A DNA stretch of 24,957 nt from Pseudomaricurvus sp965662505 (GTDB taxonomy: Bacteria; Pseudomonadota; Gammaproteobacteria; Pseudomonadales; Cellvibrionaceae): assembly GCF_965662505.1 (NCBI RefSeq), contig NZ_CBFIHX010000050.1, positions 1 through 24,957 of the forward strand, written 5' to 3'. This document shows, piece after piece, positions 1 to 7,850 of the stretch. The notes beneath the pieces are model-generated. The model saw only the letters and a list, made by a program, of their open reading frames with translations, did no database searches and was not told where the DNA came from. The first letter of the stretch is position 1. Each line of letters begins with the position of its first letter. Both the position numbers and the translations under genes were made by a program.

Positions 1-264
1 CGCCGATCCGGCCACAGCCACCGCCGCGTCCTTCACCTTGGGCTTTGACTGCTGAATCAGTGCCTTAAGCACATCAGCAACCGCATCCACTTCGTGGATG
101 TTTTTTTCAACCACGGCATTTGCGGGTAGCGCTTTGACCGCGTAACTTTCCACGCGATAGCGATCCCCCTGGCGGCTGAGCTCCAATAACTTGATTGATG
201 TAGAGCTAATGTCGAGCCCCAAAACGGGCTTGGCCTTGCGCTCTAAGAACCCCAAAATTCCCAT
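1..264 (-). CDS. pilM: Type IV pilus assembly protein PilM, N-terminal part (cut by window edge)
   Basis: PilM is an actin-like cytoplasmic protein of the type IV pilus inner-membrane platform (PilMNOP); it binds the N-terminus of PilN. Only the first 88 codons are in the window. The protein starts MGILGFLERKAKPVLGLDIS, followed by STSIKLLELS: a short basic N-terminus, then the phosphate-1 loop typical of the FtsA/PilM actin fold. The reading frame stays open to base 1. It is divergent from mrcA, exactly as pilM and ponA lie in Pseudomonas, which supports the call. The ATG at 264 follows a purine-rich stretch but no strong Shine-Dalgarno. The rest of the pilMNOPQ operon should lie left of the window. 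Confidence 0.9.
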   Translation of the reverse strand, partial: MGILGFLERKAKPVLGLDISSTSIKLLELSRQGDRYRVESYAVKALPANAVVEKNIHEVDAVADVLKALIQQSKPKVKDAAVAVAGSA

Positions 265-300
265 TTTTCTATCTATTTCCGTAACTTAGGTGCTTTTGAT

Positions 301-328
301 GTTATAGCACTTTAACTTAAGCCTGCAA
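301..328 (-). promoter_or_regulatory. Predicted sigma70 promoter of pilM
   Basis: On the minus strand TTGCAG (323-328) and TATAAC (301-306) are separated by 16 bp, about 35 bp upstream of the pilM start at 264. Both boxes are close to consensus. Prediction from sequence only. Confidence 0.45.
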
Positions 329-363
329 CAAGGCTGGCCATATGTAAACACTTAAAAACCGCT

Positions 364-369
364 TATAAT
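364..369 (+). promoter_or_regulatory. Predicted -10 box of the mrcA promoter
   Basis: A perfect TATAAT lies 50 bp upstream of the mrcA start. No good -35 hexamer is visible at 16-18 bp, so this promoter may be weak or need an activator. The intergenic stretch 265-419 holds only this and the divergent pilM promoter. Confidence 0.45.
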
Positions 370-419
370 GCTCAGCACACACACCCCGGCTACCTAAGCC
401 CTTAATTCTGTTAGAAAAA

Positions 420-3164
420 ATGACTTATAAAGTAAAATACCTTACTTGGGCTTTTTGGCTCATCCTGGCCGCGGGCTGTGGAACTTTATCGCTTTTTGCA
501 GGTATTACCCTGTATTTAAGTCCTAAACTCCCTGAAGTAGAGACACTCAGGCAGGTAAAATTACAAACTCCCTTACGCGTGTATTCCCGCGATGGGCTTC
601 TTATTGGAGAATTTGGCGAAAAACGCCGTAACCCCATCTCAATCGAGGATGTCCCAAAAGCGTTTATAGACGCCATTCTCGCAGCTGAGGATGACAGATT
701 CTACTCTCATCATGGCGTCGATATTAAGGGGCTTTTGCGAGCCGCTTCACAATTATTGCAATCAGGACAGATACAAACTGGCGGAAGTACCATCACGATG
801 CAAGTCGCCAGAAACTTTTTCCTGACGCGCAAACAAACTTTCAGCCGCAAATTTAATGAGATCCTGCTGGCACTCCAAATCGAAAAAGAGCTGACCAAAG
901 GCGAGATCCTTGAGCTGTACACCAACAAAATCTACCTCGGGAATCGCGCCTATGGCATCGAGGCCGCCGCCCGGGTCTACTACGGCCAATCCATTGGCGA
1001 ACTGGACCTTGCCCAACTGGCCATGATCGCCGGCCTGCCCAAAGCCCCTTCCGCCTACAACCCCATCGCCAACCCTCAGCGGGCTGTTATTCGCCGCAAC
1101 TGGATTCTCGGCCGCATGCTCTCTCTGGGCTACATCGACAAAGCGCAGCACACCACTGCGATTGCCGAGCCAGTCACAGCGTCTTATCACGGCTCCCGAT
1201 TGGAGCTGAGCGCCCCTTACATTGCCGAAATGACCCGCAAGGAAGCCGTCGACAAACTCGGGCTGGCCGCCTACACCGACGGCTTCAGAATTTACACAAC
1301 CATTGACTCCAAACTGCAGGAGCACGCCCAACAGGCGGTTATTGATGGCCTGCTAAGCTACGACAAACGCCACGGTTATCGCGGCCCGGAAGCCAAACTA
1401 CCCATGTCGATGCCAAAGCAAGCCGGCGCTGAAGGTTCCGATACCCAGCTTATCGACCCCGCCACGGATAACGTGAGCGCAATTGATCAAAATACCGCCG
1501 GCGATGGCAGTAATACCGACAACCCCACCCTGCCCAAACCCCGACTCCCACTACTGGAGTGGCAACATGCCTTGAGCGACTACAGAACCGTCGGCGGGCT
1601 CACTGCCGCCGTAGTCACTCAAGTCAATCCGGACAGTGTCGACTTCCTCACCGCTGACGGCACCCAGGCCAACATCCGCTGGGAGAACGGCCTATCTGAC
1701 GCAAAGCCCTACATCTCTGAAAACCGCTATGGCTTCCCCCCGAAAACCGCCTCAGACGTGCTTGAAACCGGGGACGTCATCCGTATCGTGAAAAACCAAG
1801 AGGGCGACTGGCAACTGACTCAGGTCCCCGCAGCTCAGGCGGCTCTGGTCTCTCTCAACCCGGCCGATGGCGCCATCAACGCTCTGGTGGGCGGTTTCGA
1901 TTTCTCCCAGAGTCACTTTAACCGCGCCACTCAGGCCGAGCGTCAACCGGGCTCAAACTTCAAGCCATTTGTCTACACCACCGCACTTGAACACGGCTTC
2001 ACTCCAGCAACAACGATTAATGATGCCCCTATTGTGTTCGACGACCCGTCACTGGAGAACACCTGGCGCCCGGAAAATGCCAGCGGTAAATTCTTTGGCC
2101 CCACCCGCCTGCGCCAGGCCCTCTACAAATCCCGCAACCTGGTCTCGATTCGCGTCCTGCGCAGCATCGGTATCGACACCGCCATCGACGGCATGGATCG
2201 TTTCGGTTTTGACAAGGACAAACTGCCCCGCAACCTGTCTCTGGCACTGGGCACCTACTCCATCACACCTTTGCAACTGGCCACTGGCTATGCCGTGCTC
2301 GCCAACGGCGGCTTTAAGGTGTCCCCCTATTTAATCGACCGCGTCGATAATGTGGATGGCGAGACGGTTTTTCAGGCGCTCCCGGCCACCGTTTGCCGCG
2401 AATGTGAAGCAAAAGCCAAAGCTGCAGCCCTTGCAGAGGCCTCGGCTACAGACTCACACAACGGCGAAACTGCCGCTGACAACAACACCCAGGCCGACAG
2501 CGTTGAAGCACTGGAGAACGCCATGGCCGCTGAACTTGCCGCCAGCCAGCAGGAAGACCAGGACTCTCAACTCTCCACAGAGATCGACAACCAAACACTC
2601 GCAGCATCCGAGCCCTCACAGGACACACCCGCCAAGGACGAACCGAAAGAACTTGAAAGACCGGTCGCTCCCAGAGTGGTTAGCGAGCAGGTGGCTTACC
2701 TGATTGACGACATCCTGCGGGATGTGATCCAGAAGGGCACAGGACGCCGGGCCAAAGTGCTGGAGCGTGACGACCTGGCCGGCAAAACCGGGACTACCAA
2801 CGGGCCAACTGACGCCTGGTTCTCCGGTTACAACCGCAACATAGTCACCACCGCCTGGCTGGGTTTCGACCAAAACACCAACCTCGGCCGACACGAATAC
2901 GGCGGCACTTCAGCTCTGCCCATCTGGATAGACTTTATGCGCGTAGCACTGAAAGACATCCCCAAGGAACCCCGCTCACTGCCAGACGGTCTGGTGTCGA
3001 TTCGCATCGACCCCAATACCGGCAAGCGGGCGCAACCCAACCAACGTAACGCCATTTTCGAAACCTTTCGGGTGGAGAATGTCCCGGGCTACGGACAGGG
3101 TCAGGCGCCGGACCTGGGAGGCGGCTCCGGCGGTCGAGAAACACTGCCGGAAGATTTGTTCTAG
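420..3164 (+). CDS. mrcA: Penicillin-binding protein 1A (bifunctional peptidoglycan glycosyltransferase/transpeptidase)
   Basis: Class A PBP that polymerises lipid II into glycan strands and cross-links the stem peptides in the periplasm, anchored by one N-terminal membrane helix (about residues 8-33). The GT51 domain shows AEDDRFYSHHGVD with the catalytic Glu at 90, then GGSTITMQVARN (121-132) and RKFNE. An OB-like insert follows (about 290-480). The transpeptidase has the SxxK serine at 512 (GSNFK), SRN at 571-573 and KTGT at 789-792, so both activities look intact. At 914 aa it is longer than the roughly 820-850 aa of the P. aeruginosa and E. coli proteins. Part of the excess is a Gln/Asn/Asp-rich stretch near 340-375 and an Ala/Glu/Asp-rich, probably disordered stretch near 658-755. 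Base composition changes sharply near base 900 (see findings). No clear Shine-Dalgarno precedes the ATG. Confidence 0.95.
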   Translation: MTYKVKYLTWAFWLILAAGCGTLSLFAGITLYLSPKLPEVETLRQVKLQTPLRVYSRDGLLIGEFGEKRRNPISIEDVPKAFIDAILAAEDDRFYSHHGVDIKGLLRAASQLLQSGQIQTGGSTITMQVARNFFLTRKQTFSRKFNEILLALQIEKELTKGEILELYTNKIYLGNRAYGIEAAARVYYGQSIGELDLAQLAMIAGLPKAPSAYNPIANPQRAVIRRNWILGRMLSLGYIDKAQHTTAIAEPVTASYHGSRLELSAPYIAEMTRKEAVDKLGLAAYTDGFRIYTTIDSKLQEHAQQAVIDGLLSYDKRHGYRGPEAKLPMSMPKQAGAEGSDTQLIDPATDNVSAIDQNTAGDGSNTDNPTLPKPRLPLLEWQHALSDYRTVGGLTAAVVTQVNPDSVDFLTADGTQANIRWENGLSDAKPYISENRYGFPPKTASDVLETGDVIRIVKNQEGDWQLTQVPAAQAALVSLNPADGAINALVGGFDFSQSHFNRATQAERQPGSNFKPFVYTTALEHGFTPATTINDAPIVFDDPSLENTWRPENASGKFFGPTRLRQALYKSRNLVSIRVLRSIGIDTAIDGMDRFGFDKDKLPRNLSLALGTYSITPLQLATGYAVLANGGFKVSPYLIDRVDNVDGETVFQALPATVCRECEAKAKAAALAEASATDSHNGETAADNNTQADSVEALENAMAAELAASQQEDQDSQLSTEIDNQTLAASEPSQDTPAKDEPKELERPVAPRVVSEQVAYLIDDILRDVIQKGTGRRAKVLERDDLAGKTGTTNGPTDAWFSGYNRNIVTTAWLGFDQNTNLGRHEYGGTSALPIWIDFMRVALKDIPKEPRSLPDGLVSIRIDPNTGKRAQPNQRNAIFETFRVENVPGYGQGQAPDLGGGSGGRETLPEDLF

Positions 3165-3201
3165 AATTTGCCCACATTTCCAAGACACAAACACATTCTA
3201 C

Positions 3202-3242
3202 AGACGTAAAAAAACCGCCACAAAGGCGGTTTTTTTACGTCT
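3202..3242. terminator. Bidirectional Rho-independent terminator between mrcA and maeB
   Basis: A perfect 18-bp inverted repeat (arms 3202-3219 and 3225-3242, loop ACAAA). Its core CCGCC/GGCGG is flanked by seven A on the left and seven T on the right, giving a U-tract on either strand. It lies between two convergent genes and serves both. Confidence 0.9.
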
Positions 3243-3257
3243 CAAACAAGCAGACAA

Positions 3258-4520
3258 CTAGCAATCAGCCACTGTTTTCAGCGGGTAATGCGACGGATAA
3301 GGCAAGCGAGCCACACCGCTGTCTACCGCAGCCTGGGCGACAGCACTGGCCACCGCCCCCAGCAAGCGCTCATCGGTTGGCTTAGGCAAGATATACTCGC
3401 GACCAAAACTCAGATCACCACCGCCATAGGCTTTGCGGACATCCTCTGGCACTTCTTCTTTAGCCAGATTCTTCAGCGCGTGCACTGCCGCCAGCTTCAT
3501 ATCCAGATTGATCTCTTTGGCACGCACATCCAGTGTGCCGCGGAACAGGAACGGGAAGCACAGTACGTTATTCACCTGATTCGGGAAGTCGGAGCGACCA
3601 GTAGCCATAATCAGATCGCTGCGCACCTCGCGAGCCAGCTTCGGATTAATTTCCGGATCAGGGTTGGAGCAGGCAAAGATCACCGGATTATCAGCCATCT
3701 TGGCCAGCTGCTCCGGCGCCAGCAGATTTGGGCCTGAAACACCCAAAAACGCATCCGCACCGGTGATGGCATCATCCAGAGTGCGAGCATCTGTGTCGCC
3801 GGCAAACTCTTCTTTGTAGGCGTTCAAACCATCACGACCCGCGTAGATGACACCCTTGCTGTCGAGCATGGTGATGTTAGAGCGCTCCGCTCCAGCACCA
3901 ATCATCAACGAACAGCAGGCGTGAGCAGCAGCGCCGGCACCCAGGCAAACAATCTTCGCCGTCTCGATGCTTTTACCCTGAACCTCTAGCGCGTTCAGCA
4001 GTCCCGCCACCGTCACAATGGCCGTGCCGTGCTGATCATCATGGAAAACCGGAATCTGGCAGCGCTCAATCAGCGCCTTCTCGATTTGAAAACACTCAGG
4101 CGCTTTAATGTCTTCCAGGTTGATACCGCCCCAGGTATTGGCAATGCTGGCTACGGTATTGATGAAGGCCTCCGGGCTTTCGGACTCCACTTCAATATCC
4201 ACAGAATCGATACCGGCAAAGCGCTTAAACAGCAGGCTTTTGCCTTCCATGACCGGCTTGCTGGCCAGCGGCCCAAGGTTTCCCAACCCCAAAATAGCGC
4301 TGCCATCGGTAATCACGGCAACCATGTTACCTTTGGCGGTGTATTTGTAGGCATTTTCGGCATCTTTGGCGATTTCGCGGACGGGCTCCGCCACTCCTGG
4401 GCTGTACGCCAGGGAAAGATCTTCCTGGGTTTCCGCAGACGTGGTGATCTCCACCGAAAGTTTTCCAGGCTTTGGAAATGCGTGGTAATCCAAAGCCGCC
4501 TTCTTGAATGTATCTGACAT
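3258..4520 (-). CDS. maeB: Malic enzyme, short form (probably NADP-dependent)
   Basis: Oxidatively decarboxylates malate to pyruvate and CO2, yielding NAD(P)H; cytoplasmic, links the TCA cycle to pyruvate. Visible landmarks in the 420-aa protein are AYSPGVAEPV (38-47), EGKSLLFK with the likely catalytic lysine at 94, metal-binding acidic residues in LEDIKAPE (136-137) and FHDDQHGTA (161-162), and the nucleotide-binding loop LGAGAAAHAC (193-202). It matches the malic-enzyme half of E. coli MaeB but lacks the C-terminal phosphotransacetylase-like domain, as do other short forms. The cofactor cannot be decided from sequence alone. The gene is transcribed alone, converging on mrcA, as in Pseudomonas. 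No good Shine-Dalgarno is seen before the ATG at 4520. Confidence 0.9.
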   Translation of the reverse strand: MSDTFKKAALDYHAFPKPGKLSVEITTSAETQEDLSLAYSPGVAEPVREIAKDAENAYKYTAKGNMVAVITDGSAILGLGNLGPLASKPVMEGKSLLFKRFAGIDSVDIEVESESPEAFINTVASIANTWGGINLEDIKAPECFQIEKALIERCQIPVFHDDQHGTAIVTVAGLLNALEVQGKSIETAKIVCLGAGAAAHACCSLMIGAGAERSNITMLDSKGVIYAGRDGLNAYKEEFAGDTDARTLDDAITGADAFLGVSGPNLLAPEQLAKMADNPVIFACSNPDPEINPKLAREVRSDLIMATGRSDFPNQVNNVLCFPFLFRGTLDVRAKEINLDMKLAAVHALKNLAKEEVPEDVRKAYGGGDLSFGREYILPKPTDERLLGAVASAVAQAAVDSGVARLPYPSHYPLKTVADC

Positions 4521-4860
4521 TTTCTAGTCCGTATTCGCTTTGGGCGTCTCTATTGAATTTTGAAGCGCTGGAAGAGTACCGAGTTACAGACCAGAGGCTC
4601 AAGTGCCTTTATGGCTCATCAGGTCACTCTTTTTGGCCAAAATGCACACAGGCCAAGAGAGATAACCTCGACAGACAAGCGTGCCCCCGGTCGCGGTCAA
4701 CTGTGCAGCCACAGTCTACTCGCTTCTGCGCTTCCTATTGCTCAGCAGAGAATGACTCTCCGCCATTTCAACAGTGGTGTCTAGTAGAGTTGTGTCTACG
4801 GCGAGCCACCACATCGGCTCTTAAACACCCGCCCGGGCTGGATCACAGTCAATGACAGGT
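4521..4860. other. 340 bp without a recognised gene, upstream of maeB
   Basis: It must hold the maeB promoter on the minus strand, but I cannot pick one with confidence. Short open frames on the plus strand here have no Shine-Dalgarno, no family resemblance and biased composition, so they are not called. No tRNA-like fold was seen. Confidence 0.5.
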
Positions 4861-4902
4861 AAAAAAAAGCGCTGCAGATACACGACCTGAGCGCTCTTTT
4901 TT
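4861..4902 (-). terminator. Rho-independent terminator downstream of rpmE
   Basis: Read on the minus strand: six A and a G, then AGCGCT, a 16-nt loop, AGCGCT again and a run of eight T. It lies about 160 nt after the rpmE stop, so the rpmE transcript has an unusually long 3' end, or a separate small RNA ends here. Confidence 0.7.
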
Positions 4903-5000
4903 AGAAGCCGGCTTCAATCTGGCGGGGTTAAAGCTCAGTTAACAAGCAGGTTCTTGCCAACCTGAACCACCAGATAAAACCGCTATTGGCTTCGACAATA

Positions 5001-5040
5001 TGTAGTGTTTACTACAAATATAGTTATTACGAATATAGTT
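5001..5040. repeat. Palindrome and adjacent 15-bp tandem repeat in AT-rich DNA
   Basis: TGTAGT (5001-5006), GTTT, ACTACA (5011-5016) form a perfect 6-bp inverted repeat. Its right arm opens the first of two abutting 15-bp direct repeats, ACTACAAATATAGTT (5011-5025) and ATTACGAATATAGTT (5026-5040), which agree at 13 of 15 positions. The block lies just after the rpmE stop. Function unknown: operator, mRNA 3' structure or sRNA element are all possible. Confidence 0.6.
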
Positions 5041-5059
5041 TTTTACAACTAACGCCGTC

Positions 5060-5275
5060 TTATTTACCGGCGATACGGCTACCAAAGCGCTTCTTGAATT
5101 TATCAACACGGCCACCGGTGCTCGCTTGCTTCTGCTTGCCGGTATAGAACGGGTGACAGCTGGAACATACGTCCAGGTGCATGTCCTGACCCTTGGTGGA
5201 ACCAGTGGTGATTACGTTGCCGCAGCTGCAGGTAGCAGTCAGTGGGCTGTACTTTGGATGGATATCTGCTTTCAT
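5060..5275 (-). CDS. rpmE: 50S ribosomal protein L31, zinc-binding type
   Basis: Small protein of the large ribosomal subunit that helps bridge to the 30S head. The 71 aa are typical in length. It keeps the four zinc-coordinating cysteines of the C+ class (C16, C18, C37, C40, in CSCGN and VCSSCHPFYTGKQ), so it is the zinc-requiring paralogue usually replaced by a C- copy under zinc starvation; the C- copy is not in this window. It is divergent from priA, as in Pseudomonas. The ATG at 5275 begins the standard MKADIHP N-terminus. Confidence 0.95.
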   Translation of the reverse strand: MKADIHPKYSPLTATCSCGNVITTGSTKGQDMHLDVCSSCHPFYTGKQKQASTGGRVDKFKKRFGSRIAGK

Positions 5276-5370
5276 TGGGTATCGCCTTCATGTCATTCTG
5301 TGCCGCCACTCGATCTTGTGCCGAGCACCGCACAACGGTTAGTCTTAGCAGGTAAAAAATAAGACGGCGG

Positions 5371-5398
5371 ATTCTACCAGAAACCCTTACCAACGCAA
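5371..5398 (-). promoter_or_regulatory. Predicted sigma70 promoter of rpmE with extended -10
   Basis: On the minus strand TTGCGT (5393-5398), 16 bp, then TAGAAT (5371-5376) preceded by TGG, an extended -10. It sits about 95 bp upstream of rpmE, leaving a 5' leader that could be used for translational feedback. The feedback is inference. Confidence 0.5.
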
Positions 5399-5458
5399 GA
5401 CAATTGTGCGTTTTTTCGGCAGCCCACTCACAGATTCACGGAGAGCCACTTTTTCCTC

Positions 5459-7738
5459 ATGCCAGCGCCCGAGATTTACGCCGTTGCCCTGCCCACTCCG
5501 CTGCGCAGAACCTTTGATTATACTGCCCAGAACCCACATATGGCCCAGAATCCAGCCGGACTTTTTGATCAGACCCAGACTGCATTTGATCAAGCCCAGA
5601 CTGCACAAGGCCTTCCGGGTATGCGCGTGGCGGTTAATTTCGGCAACCAGCAACTCGTTGGCGTCATTGTCGAGGTGAAAGACGACAGCGATTTCGACCT
5701 GAAGAAGCTCAAGCCGATCCAGCAACTGCTGGATACTCAACCGATCATACCCGATGAATTGTTACAGCTTTGCCACTGGGCGGCCTGGTATTACCACCAC
5801 CCGATTGGGGAAGTGCTCGCCGCCGCGATTCCAGTGGCCTTGCGACAAGGGGAAGCCGCCACGCTCAGCACCGAAAAAGCCTGGCAACTGACCGAAGCCG
5901 GGCGCCACTGCACTGCCGATGAGTTAAAGCGCGCCCCAAAACAGCAGGCGCTGATGCAGCAGCTCAAGGAGGACACACTGTGCGTTCAGAACTCGATTCT
6001 GCACAAGGATTTGCTGCTGCAAGATGTCAATCGCAACGCCCTGAAAGGCTTGCAGGACAAAGGGATGATCGAATCTCTGGAGATCACCCCCAGCCCGATT
6101 CGCCCCCCTGAATTGTTGAAATCCACCCCGCTGACGCTCAACGACGAGCAGGCCAGTGCGCTCGCTCAGGTCGACTTTGACCAATTCGGCGGTCACTTGC
6201 TGTACGGCACCACCGGCAGCGGCAAGACAGAGGTGTATCTTCAGGCAATAGAACAAGTCCTTCACGCAGGAAAACAGGCACTGGTACTGATTCCGGAAAT
6301 AGGCCTGACACCCCAAACCCTGACCCGGTTTCAGCGGCGATTCAATCGGCCGCTGGCGGTACTCCACTCAAACTTGAACGACACCGAGCGCAAACAGGCC
6401 TGGCTGCTGGCCGCCGCCGGCGATGCCGACATCATCATCGGCACCCGCTCGGCCATCTTCACCCCCATGAAAAATCCGGGAATTATCATTCTGGACGAAG
6501 AACACGATCCCTCATTCAAGCAGCAGGAAGGTTTTCGATATTCCGCCCGGGATCTGGCCGCATTGCGCTGCCAGCGGCTGGGTATCCCGTTGATTCTGGG
6601 CAGCGCCACCCCGTCACTGGAAAGCTTTCACAACGCCCAGCAGCAGCGCTATCGATTGCTGCCGCTGACCCAGCGCGCCGGCGGCGCCCGACCGCCGACC
6701 ATTGAGCTGATCGACCTCAAGCGTCAGGCCATGCAGGAAGGTCTTACCCAGGCACTGCTCGACACCATGGAGCAGCACCTGCTGGCCAGCGGGCAGGTAC
6801 TGGTATTCATCAACCGCCGGGGCTTTGCCCCCACCTTGATGTGTCACGACTGCGGCTGGCTGTCCCAGTGTCAGCACTGCGACGCGCGCCTGACCGTGCA
6901 TCAGAACCCGGCACACCTGCACTGCCACCATTGTGACTATCAGCGACCGCTGATTCACCAGTGTCCCACCTGCAACAGTCGTGAGCTGCATTGCGTCGGT
7001 CAGGGCAGCGAGCGCACAGAGACCGTACTGCAGAATCGCTTTGCCGATTTTCCGGTATTGCGGGTGGACCGAGATTCCACTCGCCAGAAAAACGCCATGC
7101 ACACGATTGTGGAAAAAGTGAATCAGGGCGACCCCTGCATTCTGGTGGGCACTCAGATGCTGGCCAAGGGACACCACTTCCCCAATGTTACACTGGTGGC
7201 CATTATCGATGCCGATGGCGGCCTGTTCAGTACCGACTTCCGCGGTCCTGAGCGCATGGGCCAGCTGATGCTGCAAGTGGCCGGACGCGCGGGACGGGCT
7301 GAGCGACCGGGCACCGTGCTCATTCAGAGCCATCTGTGCGATCACCCCCTGCTGCAAACCCTGCTGTATCAGGGCTACAGCGCCTTTGCCCAACTGATCC
7401 TGCAGGAACGTCAGGTGTCCCAACTGCCGCCGTATCGCTATATGGCGCTGCTGCGAGCGGAGTCTAAACGTTCTGAAAACGCCCACGAGCTGCTGCTCAC
7501 CGCCCGCCAAATCGCCGAGCGCCACTGCCCTTCGCAACCGGACTTGCAATACCTGGGGCCTCTGCCCGCACCCATGGAAAGACGTAACCAGCGCTTCCGC
7601 CATCAGTTGCAAATCCACGCCAGCAGCCGCGCTCGCTTACATCAGCTGTTAACGCCATTAATTGCCGAGCTGGAACAGCACCCTCTGAGCCGTCGCACCC
7701 GCTGGTCCATCGATGTCGACCCGCAAGATATGGCCTGA
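5459..7738 (+). CDS. priA: Primosomal protein N' (replication restart helicase PriA)
   Basis: Superfamily 2 3'-to-5' DNA helicase that recognises stalled or repaired forks and reloads DnaB through PriB/DnaT. The N-terminal DNA-binding domain begins at residue 1. Walker A is GTTGSGKT (250-257) and motif II is DEEH (346-349). Eight zinc-binding cysteines lie at 462, 465, 471, 474, 489, 492, 502 and 505, and motifs V/VI appear as MLAKGHHFPN and QVAGRAGRA. Length is 759 aa against about 730 in E. coli. Part of the excess is a repetitive stretch near residues 24-50, where E. coli PriA has a short loop (see repeat feature). Nearest purine-rich Shine-Dalgarno (CGGAGAG) is about 12-14 nt from the ATG, rather far. 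Confidence 0.96.
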   Translation: MPAPEIYAVALPTPLRRTFDYTAQNPHMAQNPAGLFDQTQTAFDQAQTAQGLPGMRVAVNFGNQQLVGVIVEVKDDSDFDLKKLKPIQQLLDTQPIIPDELLQLCHWAAWYYHHPIGEVLAAAIPVALRQGEAATLSTEKAWQLTEAGRHCTADELKRAPKQQALMQQLKEDTLCVQNSILHKDLLLQDVNRNALKGLQDKGMIESLEITPSPIRPPELLKSTPLTLNDEQASALAQVDFDQFGGHLLYGTTGSGKTEVYLQAIEQVLHAGKQALVLIPEIGLTPQTLTRFQRRFNRPLAVLHSNLNDTERKQAWLLAAAGDADIIIGTRSAIFTPMKNPGIIILDEEHDPSFKQQEGFRYSARDLAALRCQRLGIPLILGSATPSLESFHNAQQQRYRLLPLTQRAGGARPPTIELIDLKRQAMQEGLTQALLDTMEQHLLASGQVLVFINRRGFAPTLMCHDCGWLSQCQHCDARLTVHQNPAHLHCHHCDYQRPLIHQCPTCNSRELHCVGQGSERTETVLQNRFADFPVLRVDRDSTRQKNAMHTIVEKVNQGDPCILVGTQMLAKGHHFPNVTLVAIIDADGGLFSTDFRGPERMGQLMLQVAGRAGRAERPGTVLIQSHLCDHPLLQTLLYQGYSAFAQLILQERQVSQLPPYRYMALLRAESKRSENAHELLLTARQIAERHCPSQPDLQYLGPLPAPMERRNQRFRHQLQIHASSRARLHQLLTPLIAELEQHPLSRRTRWSIDVDPQDMA
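5564..5605 (+). repeat. 21-bp in-frame tandem duplication inside priA
   Basis: Two adjacent 21-bp units (5564-5584 and 5585-5605) encode FDQTQTA and FDQAQTA; they differ at only two bases. Just before, AQNP occurs twice around HM, at about residues 23-26 and 29-32. The whole stretch looks like a loop enlarged by local duplication. Confidence 0.85.
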
Positions 7739-7761
7739 TGCGTGAATTTTCACCACGCGTG

Positions 7762-7790
7762 TTGGTCGGCTCGCTCATGTCGAGTACAAT
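7762..7790 (+). promoter_or_regulatory. Predicted sigma70 promoter of the SPOR-domain gene
   Basis: TTGGTC (7762-7767) and TACAAT (7785-7790) at the optimal 17-bp spacing, about 60 bp upstream of the next start codon and just after priA ends. Confidence 0.5.
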
Positions 7791-7850
7791 TCCGCCACAG
7801 ATTACCCGCATCACCCCAGCAGCGACCACAAGGCCTTAGATTCTCCCCCC

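Noticed and set aside
4508..4855. 115-codon plus-strand frame in the maeB upstream region
   Set aside because: No Shine-Dalgarno, Ser/Arg/Cys-rich low-information product, overlaps the maeB start; treated as noncoding.
4945..4966. CAGGTT/AACCTG hairpin between maeB and rpmE
   Set aside because: A 6-bp stem with no T-run on either strand; too weak to assign a role.
6614..7618. 334-codon open frame antisense to priA
   Set aside because: It lies wholly inside a fully conserved helicase gene, has no family resemblance and reflects GC-rich codon bias; shadow frame.
7740..7758. Small hairpin GCGTG/CACGC just after priA
   Set aside because: Only 5 bp with a 9-nt loop and no T-tract; not convincing as a terminator.
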